Assembly: GCA_942159475.1 (NCBI GenBank)
Contig: OW804096.1
Span: forward strand, 139,551,442 to 139,615,441
Source of the DNA: Sthenelais limicola
Lineage: Eukaryota; Annelida; Polychaeta; Phyllodocida; Sigalionidae
Direction: 5' to 3'
DNA length: 64,000 nucleotides
Shown here piece by piece: positions 63,602 to 64,000 of this stretch (positions within the stretch are counted from its first letter, which is position 1; each line of letters starts with the position of its first letter). Below the pieces are notes generated by a model. That model did no database searches, was not told the origin of the DNA, and saw only the letters and a list, made by a program, of their open reading frames with translations. A program made the translations under genes and the position numbers.

Positions 63602-64000
63602 GGCCCTGAAAGGTTTTCCCCAACGTGAAAAGATGTCATCCCGAGTAGTATACTTCCAAATTACTTGCGTTCTTTATCATTCATCCCGAATAGTATACTG
63701 CGTTCTTTATCATTCATAACGAACAGCTCCGACTAACTTGGGAATATGTAGACTATGATTCATATTGCGATAAATATGTATTTTAACTTCATACTGATCA
63801 TTGGCTTCCCCAATTAGACGATGTATGAGGAAATAGGGGATCTATAAATGAAATAGCTATATCTATATAGATTTGCGGAGATATCGGCGTTCAATACGAA
63901 TTTCCAGATCGAGTAAAAAAATAAAAAAATATACTGGAAAATGTATAGAATGTCTTTACTAATTGTGTATGATAATAACTGATGTGTCTTATGACTTGGA
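63602..64000 (+). terminator. 3' UTR with poly(A) signal AATAAA at 63920-63925
   Basis: No further exon or acceptor is apparent after the stop. A canonical AATAAA lies 319 bp past the stop, inside an A-rich run, so cleavage near 63940-63950 is expected. A short direct repeat (ATCCCGAGTAGTATAC / ATCCCGAATAGTATAC) occurs near 63640 and 63685. Confidence 0.6.

Overview
This window is intron-rich animal DNA. It holds the 3' part of one gene on the + strand: the tail of a class XV unconventional myosin (MYO15/MYO15A type). I could join 28 consecutive exons (positions 1-63601) through 27 GT-AG introns with no phase conflict. Together they give about 1060 residues and end at a TGA at 63599-63601. 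The motor, IQ motifs and first MyTH4 domain must lie upstream of position 1. Gene length, introns of 0.2-8.7 kb, AT-rich non-coding DNA and very dense small DNA transposons suggest a (probably marine) invertebrate. The sequence alone does not let me name the phylum.

Layout of the protein, in residues counted from the window start: a Pro/Glu/Lys-rich linker (about 1-210, exons 1-3); a divergent FERM-like module (about 211-436, exons 4-9); an SH3 domain (about 437-500, exons 10-11); a linker and the C-terminal MyTH4 domain (about 509-749, exons 12-19); and the C-terminal FERM domain (about 750-1060, exons 20-28), ending in V-R-V, which fits a class II PDZ ligand. In vertebrates this tail carries whirlin and other stereocilia cargo to actin-protrusion tips. 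The same type of role here is inference.

Two features of the gene stand out. First, a 942-bp open exon (16051-16992) sits inside the 8.7-kb intron that splits the FERM-like module. It starts with ATG after an in-frame stop, encodes a Tyr/Asp-rich then Lys-rich then Pro-Ala-rich segment, and ends at a donor in phase with the next exon. It looks like an alternative first exon for a motorless SH3-MyTH4-FERM isoform. Second, the 3' splice site and first 32 coding bases of exon 16 are repeated as a 50-bp minisatellite (13 copies), so twelve decoy acceptors precede the real one.

The introns are a nested archive of short inverted-repeat elements. I name six families. Fam-A: termini GGGTCAG, 4-bp target duplications, about 32 copies. 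Fam-B: termini TGTGATG, TA duplications, about 17 copies. Fam-C: GGGAGGTTCTGC, TA, 4 copies. Fam-D: CTGTAAACG, TA, 2 copies. Fam-E: GGGGACTTGCAT, TA, 4-5 copies. Fam-F: CACTCTAGGTCC, 2 copies. Single hairpin elements, LINE 3' ends, a tRNA-derived SINE, minisatellites and microsatellites are also present. Several elements insert into one another, which gives a relative insertion order. No bacterial operon, CRISPR array, virus or rRNA is visible.
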